Below are positions 6,768-15,387 of a stretch of 33,121 nucleotides of DNA, in pieces. Every line of letters starts with the position of its first letter. Position 1 is the first letter of the stretch. This stretch comes from Lachnoclostridium sp. UBA6558 (GTDB lineage Bacteria > Bacillota > Clostridia > Lachnospirales > Lachnospiraceae), in assembly GCA_002434335.1 (NCBI GenBank), contig DJJW01000058.1, forward strand, positions 22,135-55,255, written 5' to 3'. Position numbers and translations under genes: made by a program. Below the pieces are notes generated by a model that worked only from the letters and a program-made list of their open reading frames with translations, did not search any database and had not been told where the DNA came from.

Positions 6768-9119
6768 ATGCAGAAACATCTAAAAATAGATACCAATCAG
6801 AAAGTTACTCCTCTGGGGGATTTGTATGGTATTTTCTTTGAAGATCTAAACCATGCTGCTGATGGCGGATTGTATGCAGAGCTGATTCAGAACCGTTCCT
6901 TTGAGTTTGATCCTATTGATAACAAAGCATATCATGGGCTGACAGCCTGGGAGAAGCTGGAGAAGAATGGTGCAAAGGTTACACTTGAGGTAGAAGATAA
7001 AGCACCTATTAACAGACGTAATCCTCATTACCTTACTGTTACGGCTGATGCAATTGGAGATGGTGCCGGTTTTATGAATTTAGGTTTTAATACAGGTATA
7101 CCCGTTGAAAAAGCAAAGACCTATCAATTCTCTTGTTATATAAAGACAGAAACAGCAGTTGAAAAACCGGTTATCATTAAACTCACAGGAGCAGAAGGAC
7201 AAATCCTTGCAGAAGGAAGTCTGCAGCCTGAGAACAACGGCTGGAAGAAGTATGCGTTTACGCTTACAGCAGCAGCTACAGATTATTCCGGACGACTTGT
7301 GATAGAAGTGCAAGAGACCGGTAAATATTATTTCGATATGATATCCCTGTTCCCCACCGATGTCTATAAAGGCAGAAAGAACGGCCTAAGAGCAGATATC
7401 GCAGAGCTTCTGGCAGATTGTAAACCAAAGTTCATGAGGTTTCCCGGCGGCTGTCTGGTTCATGACGGGTCCTTAGACAGTGAGGACAGAGATTCCCTTT
7501 ACAGGTGGAAGAATACTCTTGGACCTGTGGAAGAAAGACCGTCCAGAAGAAATAATTGGGGATATAATCAGACATTGGGACTGGGATACTTTGAATACTT
7601 CCAGTTCTGTGAAGACATCGGAGCCAAACCCTTACCCGTACTGCCGGGTGCATATGATCCCCATCACCAGAGAATGGTACCAATAGAAGAACTTGGACCC
7701 TGGATACAGGAAGCCCTGGACTTAATCGAATTTGCCAATGGTGATAAGAATACAGAATGGGGTAAAATAAGAGCAGAACTTGGACATGAAGAGCCCTTCC
7801 ATTTAGAATATCTGGGAATAGGAAACGAAGAAATCGGAGAACCCTTCTTTGAGCGTTATACCTATTTCCACAAAGCCATAAAAGAGAAATACCCTGACAT
7901 CAAATTAATAAATTCCTCAGGACCTTTTGCAGCGGGAAAAGAATATGAAAAAGGCTGGACCTCAGCCAGAGAAAACGGGTCAGATCTTGTAGATGAGCAC
8001 TACTATCAGTCTCCGGAATGGTTTCTGGCCAATTATCACAGATATGATACCTTTAAAGCAGAAGATCCCAAAGTATTCCTGGGAGAATATGCAAGCTGGG
8101 GAAACACATATTACAATGCCCTGGTAGAAGCTGCGTTTATGACAGGTCTTGAGAAGAATGCCCATGCAGTGGGACTTGCCTGCTATGCACCTCTTCTTTG
8201 CAATACAGACTATGTGAACTGGAGTCCGGATATGATCTGGTTTAATAACCATGAAGTATTTGGAACCGCTAACTACTACGTACAAAAACTCTTCATGACG
8301 AATCAGGGAGAATATCTGCTAAAAACCACAGGAGAGAATTTCGCCGAGCCAGAAACAGCAGAAGGAAATAAACCTCTCAGCGGAAAGCTAATAATCTCTG
8401 CCGCAGTAAATACGGAAGTATTCTGCCGCGAAATAATCTTTGAAGATATAACCACCGGAGAAATCAAAAAAGCCCAAGAAGCTACCTTAAAAGAAGGAGA
8501 ACAGCTGGAGCTATTTGACACAAAATCAAGCCACTACCGATTAAAATTCATCGGAGAGAAAAAGAGCGGAACCAGAGGCTTTGAGATCAGCTTCGGCTGC
8601 GAGAACAGAGAAAACAGAGCTATCTGGGAACTGGGAGGCTGGCAGAATCAGGATTGCTTGGTCAGCTCAGTGGTAAAGGGAAGAGGCTCCTGTCTGACAC
8701 AATCCTTTTTCGTAGTAGAGAATAACAGAGAATACCAGCTGGAATTAGAAGTAGAGGGCAGAAAGATAAGAACCTATATAGACGGTGTCTTAATGAACGA
8801 AACAGAAGATAAGCTGCCAAATCTTAAGGACCTCTATTACACCGCCAGCATAGAAAATAACGGTGACTATATCGTTAAAATGGTCAATGTAAAGGAAAAT
8901 CCTATTACCTTCACACTAACCCTTGAAGGTCAGGAAAACACTAATTTCAAAGGCAGCCGTTATATGATGTCCGGTTATGGACTGGATGACATGAACAGCT
9001 TTGAAGAACCTAAAAAAATAAGCCCTGTACAAGAAGCGGCTGTACTGTCAAAGGGAACAGGAGAGATTACTCTTCCCGGGCATTCAATTGTAGTGCTGCG
9101 TTTGTCAAAAGATAGGTAG
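6768..9119 (+). CDS. Multidomain GH51 alpha-L-arabinofuranosidase
   Basis: A 783-residue arabinofuranosidase of the larger GH51 branch. After an N-terminal strand (YGIFFEDLNHAADGGLYAEL, 20-39) a carbohydrate-binding-like beta-sandwich occupies about 60-195. The barrel follows, with FMRFPGGCL (222-230), acid/base E354 in LGIGNEE and nucleophile E440 in FLGEYASWG. From about 590 to 720 there is an extra beta-rich, LamG/DUF1080-like module inserted in the C-terminal beta domain, which then resumes to the end. No signal peptide or anchor is present, so it should be cytoplasmic, unlike many relatives of this size. AGAGG lies 5 nt before the ATG. It probably splits different arabinosides from the upstream enzyme, possibly co-transcribed with it. 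Substrate is inferred only from family. Confidence 0.88.
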   Translation: MQKHLKIDTNQKVTPLGDLYGIFFEDLNHAADGGLYAELIQNRSFEFDPIDNKAYHGLTAWEKLEKNGAKVTLEVEDKAPINRRNPHYLTVTADAIGDGAGFMNLGFNTGIPVEKAKTYQFSCYIKTETAVEKPVIIKLTGAEGQILAEGSLQPENNGWKKYAFTLTAAATDYSGRLVIEVQETGKYYFDMISLFPTDVYKGRKNGLRADIAELLADCKPKFMRFPGGCLVHDGSLDSEDRDSLYRWKNTLGPVEERPSRRNNWGYNQTLGLGYFEYFQFCEDIGAKPLPVLPGAYDPHHQRMVPIEELGPWIQEALDLIEFANGDKNTEWGKIRAELGHEEPFHLEYLGIGNEEIGEPFFERYTYFHKAIKEKYPDIKLINSSGPFAAGKEYEKGWTSARENGSDLVDEHYYQSPEWFLANYHRYDTFKAEDPKVFLGEYASWGNTYYNALVEAAFMTGLEKNAHAVGLACYAPLLCNTDYVNWSPDMIWFNNHEVFGTANYYVQKLFMTNQGEYLLKTTGENFAEPETAEGNKPLSGKLIISAAVNTEVFCREIIFEDITTGEIKKAQEATLKEGEQLELFDTKSSHYRLKFIGEKKSGTRGFEISFGCENRENRAIWELGGWQNQDCLVSSVVKGRGSCLTQSFFVVENNREYQLELEVEGRKIRTYIDGVLMNETEDKLPNLKDLYYTASIENNGDYIVKMVNVKENPITFTLTLEGQENTNFKGSRYMMSGYGLDDMNSFEEPKKISPVQEAAVLSKGTGEITLPGHSIVVLRLSKDR

Positions 9120-9183
9120 TTTACGGTAGGTAATGGAAGGATTGGTGGCAAAAGGCTGGGGGGTCACAAGGGGACGGCAATTC

Positions 9184-9380
9184 GCAGAAAACAGAAAGGC
9201 TCATACTTCAATTCCAAGGTATAAGAAGTCCTAATTTCTCTGAATATTTTGTGCTGGACATATTTTAAAACAGATAACTCGTTGCGCTCAAACAATCTGT
9301 TTAAAATATAGCACAAAATTTTCAGAGAAAAGGACTTCTTATACCTTTCCATAGGCGTATTCGTCCTTTCTGCTTTCTGC
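9184..9380. repeat. Long fold-back palindrome (MITE-like)
   Basis: Two arms of about 90 bp (9184-9275 and 9296-9380) are imperfect reverse complements. The best-conserved core is AAGGTATAAGAAGTCCT with its complement and CTCTGAA.ATTTTGTGCT with its complement; the ends are GCAGAAAACAGAAAGG and CCTTTCTGCTTTCTGC. A ~20-nt loop (AACTCGTTGCGCTCAAACAA) joins them. No coding capacity and no obvious flanking target duplication was found. The structure is typical of a non-autonomous mobile element or a repeated intergenic hairpin; the family is not recognised. Confidence 0.75.
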
Positions 9381-9511
9381 AAATAGCCTGATACTGATTG
9401 AAAAAGGGTTTTTAAATGTTCTCATTCTAGGGGTTATATTACCGCAAGAAGCAACAGAACCCTACTTTAATATTTTCCATTTTAGATTTATCATCATTAT
9501 TTTTATGAATA

Positions 9512-9609
9512 CCGAATACCGGTTATTTTTATGAAATTATAAAAGTTAACCGGTATTAATTGTATCACCATAAAAATAAACCACCGGTTAGATCAGATTG
9601 ACCGGTGGG
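9512..9609. repeat. ACCGGT-rich inverted repeats
   Basis: ACCGGT-like cores occur four times within 100 bp. CCACCGGT (9581-9588) and ACCGGTGG (9601-9608) form a perfect 8-bp hairpin. An upstream ATACCGGTTATTTTTATG is also complementary to CATAAAAATAAACCACCGGT. They may be the remnant of a mobile-element end or a fold-back element; no function is assigned. Confidence 0.5.
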
Positions 9610-9638
9610 TTCCCAGTTAGCTATAGCTTCAAGCAAAA

Positions 9639-9779
9639 AACTCCTATGATATAATATTTACGGGTTGCAAACCATAAAATACATAGGAGTTACCCAAAAT
9701 GGATATGAATAGTTTAGCCACACAAATGGGAAGGCAAGTATCATTTGGTTTTTGCACCAAAATACAGAAGGCAACCTAA
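9639..9779 (+). pseudogene. IS200/IS605-type tnpA 5' fragment with its leader hairpin
   Basis: The ATG at 9699 opens MDMNSLA, matching the start of IS200 TnpA, then the frame is lost. From 9727 a second frame gives WEGKYHLVFAPKYRRQ, matching the family WxCKYHIVFAPKYRR segment. Two bases are missing between the two parts (around GCCACACAAATGG), and all homology stops after 9774, so the transposase is frameshifted and truncated. AACTCCTATG (9639-9648) pairs perfectly with CATAGGAGTT (9682-9691), burying the AGGAG ribosome site, an arrangement known for IS200, where tnpA translation is suppressed. The right end and the remaining ~130 codons are absent. Confidence 0.82.
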
Positions 9780-9872
9780 CTAAGGGCTGCCATTTGAAAT
9801 ATGCATATTACCGAATAAAGTAAAAAGGTATTGCAAGCTAAATCTGTCAGGCAAACAGTATTCTGTAACCAG

Positions 9873-10102
9873 ATGATTTGTGCTTCTGTTTAGGAGTTTT
9901 GCATTGAGAGGTCCCATAGGACACTTAAGTGGCAGAAACTGTGACTAGGTAAGCCAGTGCCACTGTTTGAGCAGCACAACCTGCCGCTACCAAAGCTTTC
10001 CAGTGAGTTTGGCACGGACTTACCTGCCAGGAACAGTTACTGGCACTTTAGTGGAATAGGGGTTCTCGAACAGCAAAACGCATAAACAGAAGCACAAATC
10101 AT
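9873..10102. repeat. Second fold-back element with perfect 20-bp terminal inverted repeats
   Basis: ATGATTTGTGCTTCTGTTTA (9873-9892) is the exact reverse complement of 10083-10102. Inside, the arms remain complementary with mismatches (for example GTTTTGC, ACACTTAAGTGGCAG versus CCACTAAAGTGCCAG, and GGTAAGCCAGTGCCA versus GGTAAGTCCGTGCCA), so the 230-bp unit can fold into a long hairpin. It encodes no protein. It differs in sequence from the palindrome at 9184-9380. The arrangement suggests a MITE or a collapsed transposon; no target duplication is obvious. Confidence 0.75.
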
Positions 10103-10297
10103 CGTCCACAGCCACAACCTCCCGTTCGACACCACAACCAACCTTCCGTCTGCCATCCACCACCCAAATTCAAAAAACTCTTTTATTATTATAATAGAAA
10201 TGGTATAATGTACAATACTAAATAAACTAGGATACTCAAACGATCTACGTTTATAGCCAATTGTGCCATTGTGCATCAATAAAAAGGATGAAGGAAA
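10103..10297 (+). promoter_or_regulatory. Leader region of gdpP
   Basis: The first ~60 nt are strikingly C/A-rich with few G residues. Two TATAAT sequences (10190-10195 and 10204-10209) are candidate -10 boxes roughly 90-100 nt before gdpP, but neither has a convincing -35 box. No known riboswitch was recognised. Confidence 0.35.
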
Positions 10298-12355
10298 ATG
10301 AAAAAGAAAGTTAAAGTAAAAGGTGCGCTGCAGTCCTATCTAAGATGGCCGCTTTTTCTGTCTTTGCTTTTAATAGTCATGGATATCGGAATAAACCTAG
10401 CAGATAAAAAAGCCGGCATGATGATGAACGGCTTTGTTGTTGTGTATATCATTATAGCCATGGCATTATACTTTTTTAAAAGGCCCGGTATCCTTGGTGA
10501 CATTGTACGTTTTGCCGCAGACTACGGACAGGTGCAGAAGCAACTGTTAAAGGATATGGCGTTGCCTTATGGAGTACTGGATTGTCAGGGAAAGCTTTTG
10601 TGGGGAAACAATGAGTTTCTTGAAGTGGTTGGAGATGAAAAGCTGGCGAAAAAGAACATTTCAAAGATTTTTCCGGAGATAACGGATGCAGTATTGCCGG
10701 TGGATGTCCAGGATCAGGTTATTCATCTGACGAAAGGTAATTTCTCCTATCGGATACTTCTGCGTAAGATAACAGCTAACAGCTTTTTTGATGACCAGGG
10801 CTGGGATATTGCAGAAGAGGGAAATGGAGACGATTCCAACAGCCTGATAGGAATGTATATATACGATGAGACAGAGATTAAATCCCTGGCCCGTTTAAAT
10901 CAGGATCAAAAGATGATAACCGGACTTTTGTATATTGACAATTATGAAGAAGCTCTTGAAAGTATTGATGAAGTAAGAAGATCACTGCTGGTAGCATTAG
11001 TAGACCGTAAGATTAATAAGTATATGCAAAGTATAGATGCCATTGTAAAAAAGATGGAAAAGGATAAATATATCTTTGTATTTAAATTCAAGTATCTGGC
11101 ACAGCTCCAAAACAACAAGTTCAATCTGTTAGAGGAAGTAAGAACCATCAACATCGGAAATGAAATGTCTGTAACCATCAGTATCGGATTGGGTGTCAAT
11201 ACAGAATCCTACCAGGCTGGTTACGAATATGCCAGAGCGGCTATTGATTTGGCACTTGGCCGCGGAGGTGACCAGGCGGTTGTCAAAGATGGTGACAAAA
11301 TATCTTATTACGGCGGTAAGAGTATCCAGCTTGAGAAGAGCACCAGGGTAAAAGCCAGGGTAAAAGCCCATGCGTTAAAGGAATTTGTGGAGGCCAAGGA
11401 CAAGGTAGTAATAATGGGGCATGCAATAGGTGATGTGGACTCTTTCGGTGCAGCCATCGGTATCTATCGTATTGCCAAGACCTTAAATAAGAAAGCCCAC
11501 ATTGTAATCAATGAGGTTACCACCTCCGTAAGGCCGCTAATGACCAGATTCATCAACAATCCGGATTATGAAGATGATATGTTCTTAAAAAGTGAGCAGG
11601 CCATTGGCATTGTAGATAACAATACCCTTCTTGTGGTTGTGGATGTCAACAGGCCAAGTTACACGGAATGTAAGGAATTACTGGGGTTAACCAGAACAAT
11701 CGTAATCCTGGATCACCATAGACAGACCGGCGAAGCAATAGAAAATGCCGTACTTTCTTATATTGAGCCCTATGCCTCTTCTTCCTGTGAGATGGTTGCC
11801 GAAATTCTTCAATATATCGGAGACGGATTAAGGCTGAAACAGGTGGAAGCGGATTCCATGTATGCCGGAGTTATGATAGATACGAACAACTTTCTGACCA
11901 AAACGGGTGTAAGAACCTTTGAGGCAGCTGCTTTCTTAAGAAGAAGCGGTGCGGATGTAACCCGTATCAGAAAAGCTTTCCGCAGTGATATGGATGAATA
12001 TAAAGCAAAGGCAGAAGCCATCAGTGGAACAGAAGTTTATATGGAGCATTATGCCTTGACGGTATGTAACGGAGCTGGACTTAGCAGTCCCACGGTTCTG
12101 GCGGCTCAGGTTGCCAATGAACTGCTAAATATAACGAATATCCGTGCTTCTTTTGTTTTTACGGAATTTAATGATAAGATATATTTAAGTGCCAGATCCA
12201 TAGATGAAGTGAATGTACAGCTGATTATGGAAAGACTTGGCGGAGGCGGTCATATGAGTGTTGCCGGGGCCCAGTTTACAGGTTGTACTTTATCAGAGGC
12301 AGTATATAATCTTAAGACAACACTTTCAGGTATGAAAAAGGAAGGCGAATTATAA
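10298..12355 (+). CDS. gdpP: Cyclic-di-AMP phosphodiesterase GdpP
   Basis: This membrane protein hydrolyses c-di-AMP to pApA and so sets levels of a messenger controlling potassium, osmotic and cell-wall balance. The 685 residues show two transmembrane helices (about 17-34 and 43-60), a PAS-like region (about 85-195), a degenerate GGDEF domain (about 200-335) and a DHH/DHHA1 phosphodiesterase. The latter has GHAIGDVDSFG (H375, D379, D381), D449 in VVVDVNRP, the DHH motif D472-H474, D528 in MIDTNNF and GGGGH at 648-652, so metal-binding residues appear intact. AAGGA and AGGATG precede the ATG. The order gdpP-rplI-dnaB is the same as yybT-rplI-dnaC in Bacillus, a well-known conserved cluster. 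Confidence 0.95.
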   Translation: MKKKVKVKGALQSYLRWPLFLSLLLIVMDIGINLADKKAGMMMNGFVVVYIIIAMALYFFKRPGILGDIVRFAADYGQVQKQLLKDMALPYGVLDCQGKLLWGNNEFLEVVGDEKLAKKNISKIFPEITDAVLPVDVQDQVIHLTKGNFSYRILLRKITANSFFDDQGWDIAEEGNGDDSNSLIGMYIYDETEIKSLARLNQDQKMITGLLYIDNYEEALESIDEVRRSLLVALVDRKINKYMQSIDAIVKKMEKDKYIFVFKFKYLAQLQNNKFNLLEEVRTINIGNEMSVTISIGLGVNTESYQAGYEYARAAIDLALGRGGDQAVVKDGDKISYYGGKSIQLEKSTRVKARVKAHALKEFVEAKDKVVIMGHAIGDVDSFGAAIGIYRIAKTLNKKAHIVINEVTTSVRPLMTRFINNPDYEDDMFLKSEQAIGIVDNNTLLVVVDVNRPSYTECKELLGLTRTIVILDHHRQTGEAIENAVLSYIEPYASSSCEMVAEILQYIGDGLRLKQVEADSMYAGVMIDTNNFLTKTGVRTFEAAAFLRRSGADVTRIRKAFRSDMDEYKAKAEAISGTEVYMEHYALTVCNGAGLSSPTVLAAQVANELLNITNIRASFVFTEFNDKIYLSARSIDEVNVQLIMERLGGGGHMSVAGAQFTGCTLSEAVYNLKTTLSGMKKEGEL

Positions 12356-12391
12356 AGCAACACGATGTGAATGTATGAAGGAGGCTTAATT

Positions 12392-12838
12392 ATGCAGATT
12401 ATATTATTACAGGATGTAAAAGCATTAGGAAAGAAAGGGGAACTGGTTAATGTCAGTGATGGCTATGCCAGAAATTTCATACTCCCCAAAAAGGTAGGTC
12501 TTGAGGCCAATGCCAAGAATCTGAATGACTTAAAGCTTCAGAAAGCAGCGGAAGAGAAAAAGCAGAAAGAAATCCTGGAAGAAGCAAAAGTCCTGGCCAA
12601 AGATCTTGAAAGCAAGACCCTGGAACTTAAGCTAAAGACAGGAGAAGGCGGAAGAACCTTCGGTTCCATCTCCTCAAAAGAAATAGCCCAGGAGTTAAAG
12701 ACACAGTACAGTCTGGATATTGATAAGAAGAAACTACAGATTAACGATCCAATTAAAACAATCGGAACACATACAGTACCTGTTAAGCTGCATCCTCAGG
12801 TAACAGCCGAATTAAAGGTTAAGGTAAGTGAACTATAA
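12392..12838 (+). CDS. rplI: Ribosomal protein bL9
   Basis: A 148-residue protein of the large ribosomal subunit. The N-terminal rRNA-binding domain (MQIILLQDVKALGKKGELV, then VSDGYARNFILPK) is joined by a long charged helix (about residues 45-75) to a C-terminal domain containing GGRTFGSIS. An in-frame ATG exists at 12371, but AAGGAGG at 12378-12384, 7 nt before the ATG at 12392, and the standard bL9 N terminus fix the start at 12392. It lies 36 nt after gdpP and is followed 127 nt later by dnaB, probably one operon. Confidence 0.97.
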   Translation: MQIILLQDVKALGKKGELVNVSDGYARNFILPKKVGLEANAKNLNDLKLQKAAEEKKQKEILEEAKVLAKDLESKTLELKLKTGEGGRTFGSISSKEIAQELKTQYSLDIDKKKLQINDPIKTIGTHTVPVKLHPQVTAELKVKVSEL

Positions 12839-12965
12839 TATATAAGCTGTGAAGATTTACATGGATAAAGTAAAAGCTAAAATTCATCTTATATAGGATA
12901 ATTATTATCCGGTATATAAAACCGCCGGGATAGAAGAATCGCCAGGAATTTAGGGAGGAAATACG

Positions 12966-14297
12966 GTGGATGAGGCATTTATAAAAAAAGTACTTCCTCA
13001 TAATGGGGAAGCAGAGCAGTCGGTAATTGGCTCTATGATAATGGATAAGGATGCCATAGCGGGGGCTGCCGAGCTGCTTACAGGAGATGACTTTTATCAG
13101 CAGCGTTTTGGTGTGCTGTTTGAAGCTATTTTGGAATTATACAATGAGGGTAAGCCGGTCGACCTGATTACCCTTCAGAATAAATTAAAGGAAAAGGAAG
13201 CACCAGAAGAGTTGAACAGCCTGGAGTTTTTCAGGGATATTATAGCATCCGTGCCTACCTCGGCCAATGTCAGATATTATGCGAACATTGTAAAAGAAAA
13301 ATCCACCTTAAGACAAATGATCAAGGTTACGGAATCTATTACCAATGATTGCTATATGGACAAAGAAAAGTTAGAAACCATTATGGAGGATTCGGAAAAG
13401 AAAATGTTCGATATCCTTCAGAAGAGGAATACCGGAGATTTTGTAAGCATCAGGGATATTGTATTTAAATCTCTTGAGAGCATAGAAGCGGCAGCCAGAA
13501 ATAAACGCAGCGTAACCGGAGTTTCTACAGGTTTTTATGACCTGGATTACAAAACTGCCGGGCTTCAACCCTCAGATCTTATCCTGATAGCGGCCAGACC
13601 CTCAATGGGTAAGACAGCTTTCGTTCTTAATATCGCTGAGTATGCGGTATTAAGAGGAAATGTAACAACTGCCATTTTCAGTTTGGAAATGTCAAAAGAC
13701 CAGCTGGTAAAACGTATTATGTCCATGCATTCAAAGGTTAATTCCCAGTCAATCAGAACCGGTGAATTATCGGATGATGACTGGATTAAGCTGGTGGAAA
13801 GTGCCAAGGAGATTGGTAATTCCAATCTAATAATAGACGATACCTCCAGTATCTCCATCGGTGAGCTTCGGTCAAAGTGCAGAAAATACAAGCTGGAATT
13901 TAATCTGGGGCTTGTAATCATCGATTACCTTCAGCTTATGACAGGCAGTAAGAAGAATGAGTCCAGACAGCAGGAAATATCAGAAATCTCAAGATCCCTA
14001 AAAGGGCTTGCCAGAGAATTAAATGTACCGGTGGTTGCACTGTCACAGCTTAGCCGTGCCGTAGAGCAGCGTCCGGATAAACGGCCTATGCTCTCGGATC
14101 TTCGTGAATCAGGAGCTATTGAGCAGGATGCGGATATCGTAATGTTCATTTACCGTGATGATTATTATAACCATGATTCTGAAGAAGCCGGTATCTCTGA
14201 GATTATTATCGGTAAACAAAGAAATGGTCCGGTAGGAACGGTAAAGCTTGCCTGGCAGTCACAGTTTACCAAGTTTGCCAATCTGGAAAGAGGATAA
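12966..14297 (+). CDS. dnaB: Replicative DNA helicase DnaB
   Basis: This is the hexameric 5'-3' helicase that unwinds DNA at the replication fork (called DnaC in Bacillus). The 443 residues are the usual length. The N-terminal primase-interacting domain (about 10-110) begins PHNGEAEQSVIGSM. The RecA-like domain carries Walker A ARPSMGKT (210-217), Walker B with D320 in LVIIDYLQL, and the C-terminal GKQRNGPVGT segment. The GTG start at 12966 follows GGGAGGAAATACG with 7 nt spacing. No intein or insertion is present. A terminator follows. Confidence 0.97.
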   Translation: MDEAFIKKVLPHNGEAEQSVIGSMIMDKDAIAGAAELLTGDDFYQQRFGVLFEAILELYNEGKPVDLITLQNKLKEKEAPEELNSLEFFRDIIASVPTSANVRYYANIVKEKSTLRQMIKVTESITNDCYMDKEKLETIMEDSEKKMFDILQKRNTGDFVSIRDIVFKSLESIEAAARNKRSVTGVSTGFYDLDYKTAGLQPSDLILIAARPSMGKTAFVLNIAEYAVLRGNVTTAIFSLEMSKDQLVKRIMSMHSKVNSQSIRTGELSDDDWIKLVESAKEIGNSNLIIDDTSSISIGELRSKCRKYKLEFNLGLVIIDYLQLMTGSKKNESRQQEISEISRSLKGLARELNVPVVALSQLSRAVEQRPDKRPMLSDLRESGAIEQDADIVMFIYRDDYYNHDSEEAGISEIIIGKQRNGPVGTVKLAWQSQFTKFANLERG

Positions 14298-14351
14298 GGC
14301 AGTGATACTAATTGTGTCAGGCTGAAAGAAAATGAAATATGCTGTAAAAAG

Positions 14352-14395
14352 AAGACTTTTTAAAAGAAAAATTATCTTTTAGAAGTCTTTTTTTG
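14352..14395 (+). terminator. Terminator after dnaB
   Basis: AAGACTTTTTAAAAG (14352-14366) pairs with CTTTTAGAAGTCTT (14376-14389) with one mismatch, followed by a run of T to 14394. It closes the gdpP-rplI-dnaB unit. Confidence 0.85.
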
Positions 14396-14459
14396 TTTGG
14401 GGATAAGGTCTTTTTGGGTCTGCTGTCGATGAGAAACTCAAGAAAATACCCGCTTTTTA

Positions 14460-14487
14460 TTGCATTGGACAACCTCTATGTTATAAT
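14460..14487 (+). promoter_or_regulatory. Promoter of the MerR-type gene
   Basis: TTGCAT (14460-14465) and TATAAT (14482-14487) are separated by 16 nt, about 43 nt before the start codon. The spacing is one short of the optimum. Confidence 0.6.
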
Positions 14488-14529
14488 AGAATTAATGTAA
14501 ATAAATGACAAATCAGAGGAGGATGAGGA

Positions 14530-15204
14530 ATGCAGGAGATGCGATATATGATATCGGAGGCCTCAAAAAAAGTGGATGTAGAGCAGCATACCTTGCGCTA
14601 TTGGGAAGAAGAACTCGATATACATATTCATCGGAATGAGATGGGTCACAGATATTATAAAGAAGAAGATATTGAAATGTTTAAAGCTGTCAAAATATTT
14701 AAAGAGAAGGGTTACCAGCTGCGAGCAATAAAAATGTTATTACCGGAACTAAAGAAATTAAAGAACCTGGATGAGGAAGAGGTTGGCAGGATTAAGGAAG
14801 AATGGGACAGAAAATATGTGGACGAGCTGTCAGAAGAGGACACCCATTCCAGTCCTTCAACAGAAAAGAGTCTGCCGGCAAGGAGTTCTGAGAAGGAAGT
14901 CGAGAGTATCCTTGGAAAACCTGAACAAAAGCTGGGGCAGTTTAAGGTTATAATGCAAAGTCTCTTTATAGACGCCTTAAAGGATAATAACGAATTAATG
15001 GCAGAGACTGTCAGTGAAAATGTAACGGACCGAGTAATCAAACAAATGGATTATCTGCTGCGTGTAAAAGAGGAAAGAGAAGAAGAAAGATTTAAACAAT
15101 TTGACCGTACCTTGCGGGAGATTCAGCTTGGACGGGCAGAAGCTGCCGCAGGATTTCTAAAGAAAAAGAAAAAAACCTCCTTTGGCAGAGGAAAGTCAAG
15201 ATAA
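14530..15204 (+). CDS. MerR-family HTH protein with long C-terminal extension
   Basis: A 224-residue protein. Residues 6-75 form a MerR-type winged helix (YMISEASKKVDVEQHTLRYW, then RNEMGHRYYKEEDIEMFKAV). The remainder is highly charged and helical, with a Ser/Thr-rich linker near 112-125 and a basic tail (KKKKKTSFGRGKSR). It has no cysteine-rich metal-binding end and no recognisable effector domain, so it is not a classical metal or drug sensor; the layout is nearer to chromosome-associated MerR-like proteins such as RacA, but that comparison is by architecture only. AGAGGAGG precedes the ATG at 14530 by 7 nt; an ATG at 14539 is a lesser alternative. Confidence 0.8.
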   Translation: MQEMRYMISEASKKVDVEQHTLRYWEEELDIHIHRNEMGHRYYKEEDIEMFKAVKIFKEKGYQLRAIKMLLPELKKLKNLDEEEVGRIKEEWDRKYVDELSEEDTHSSPSTEKSLPARSSEKEVESILGKPEQKLGQFKVIMQSLFIDALKDNNELMAETVSENVTDRVIKQMDYLLRVKEEREEERFKQFDRTLREIQLGRAEAAAGFLKKKKKTSFGRGKSR

Positions 15205-15332
15205 ATTCCTCCGCCTTTTCTCAGCCAAATATCAGGCACAGAGGATTCAGAGAATATACGCAAAGCAGTGCTGGCGAACTGACCCTGTTGGTAATTAGCC
15301 GGATTGGAATAGGTTAACGAAAAAAGACAATA

Positions 15333-15378
15333 AAAAAAGACCGCTGCTTACTAATTTACTAAGGCAACAGTCTTTTTA
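15333..15378. terminator. Bidirectional terminator between the MerR-type gene and ferredoxin
   Basis: GACCGCTGCTTA (15339-15350) pairs with TAAGGCAACAGTC (15360-15372), allowing G-U pairs. A-runs on one side and T-runs on the other serve both convergent genes. Confidence 0.75.
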
Positions 15379-15387
15379 TTGAATATA

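Noticed and set aside
7432..7683. Open frames on either strand inside the second GH51 gene
   Set aside because: They are shadows of a well-supported coding sequence with intact catalytic motifs.
9164..9382. Minus-strand 72-codon frame
   Set aside because: It lies wholly within the fold-back palindrome and shows no ribosome site or protein-like composition.
10037..10279. Minus-strand 80-codon frame before gdpP
   Set aside because: It spans the end of the second fold-back element and the C/A-rich leader; no ribosome site and no recognisable family.
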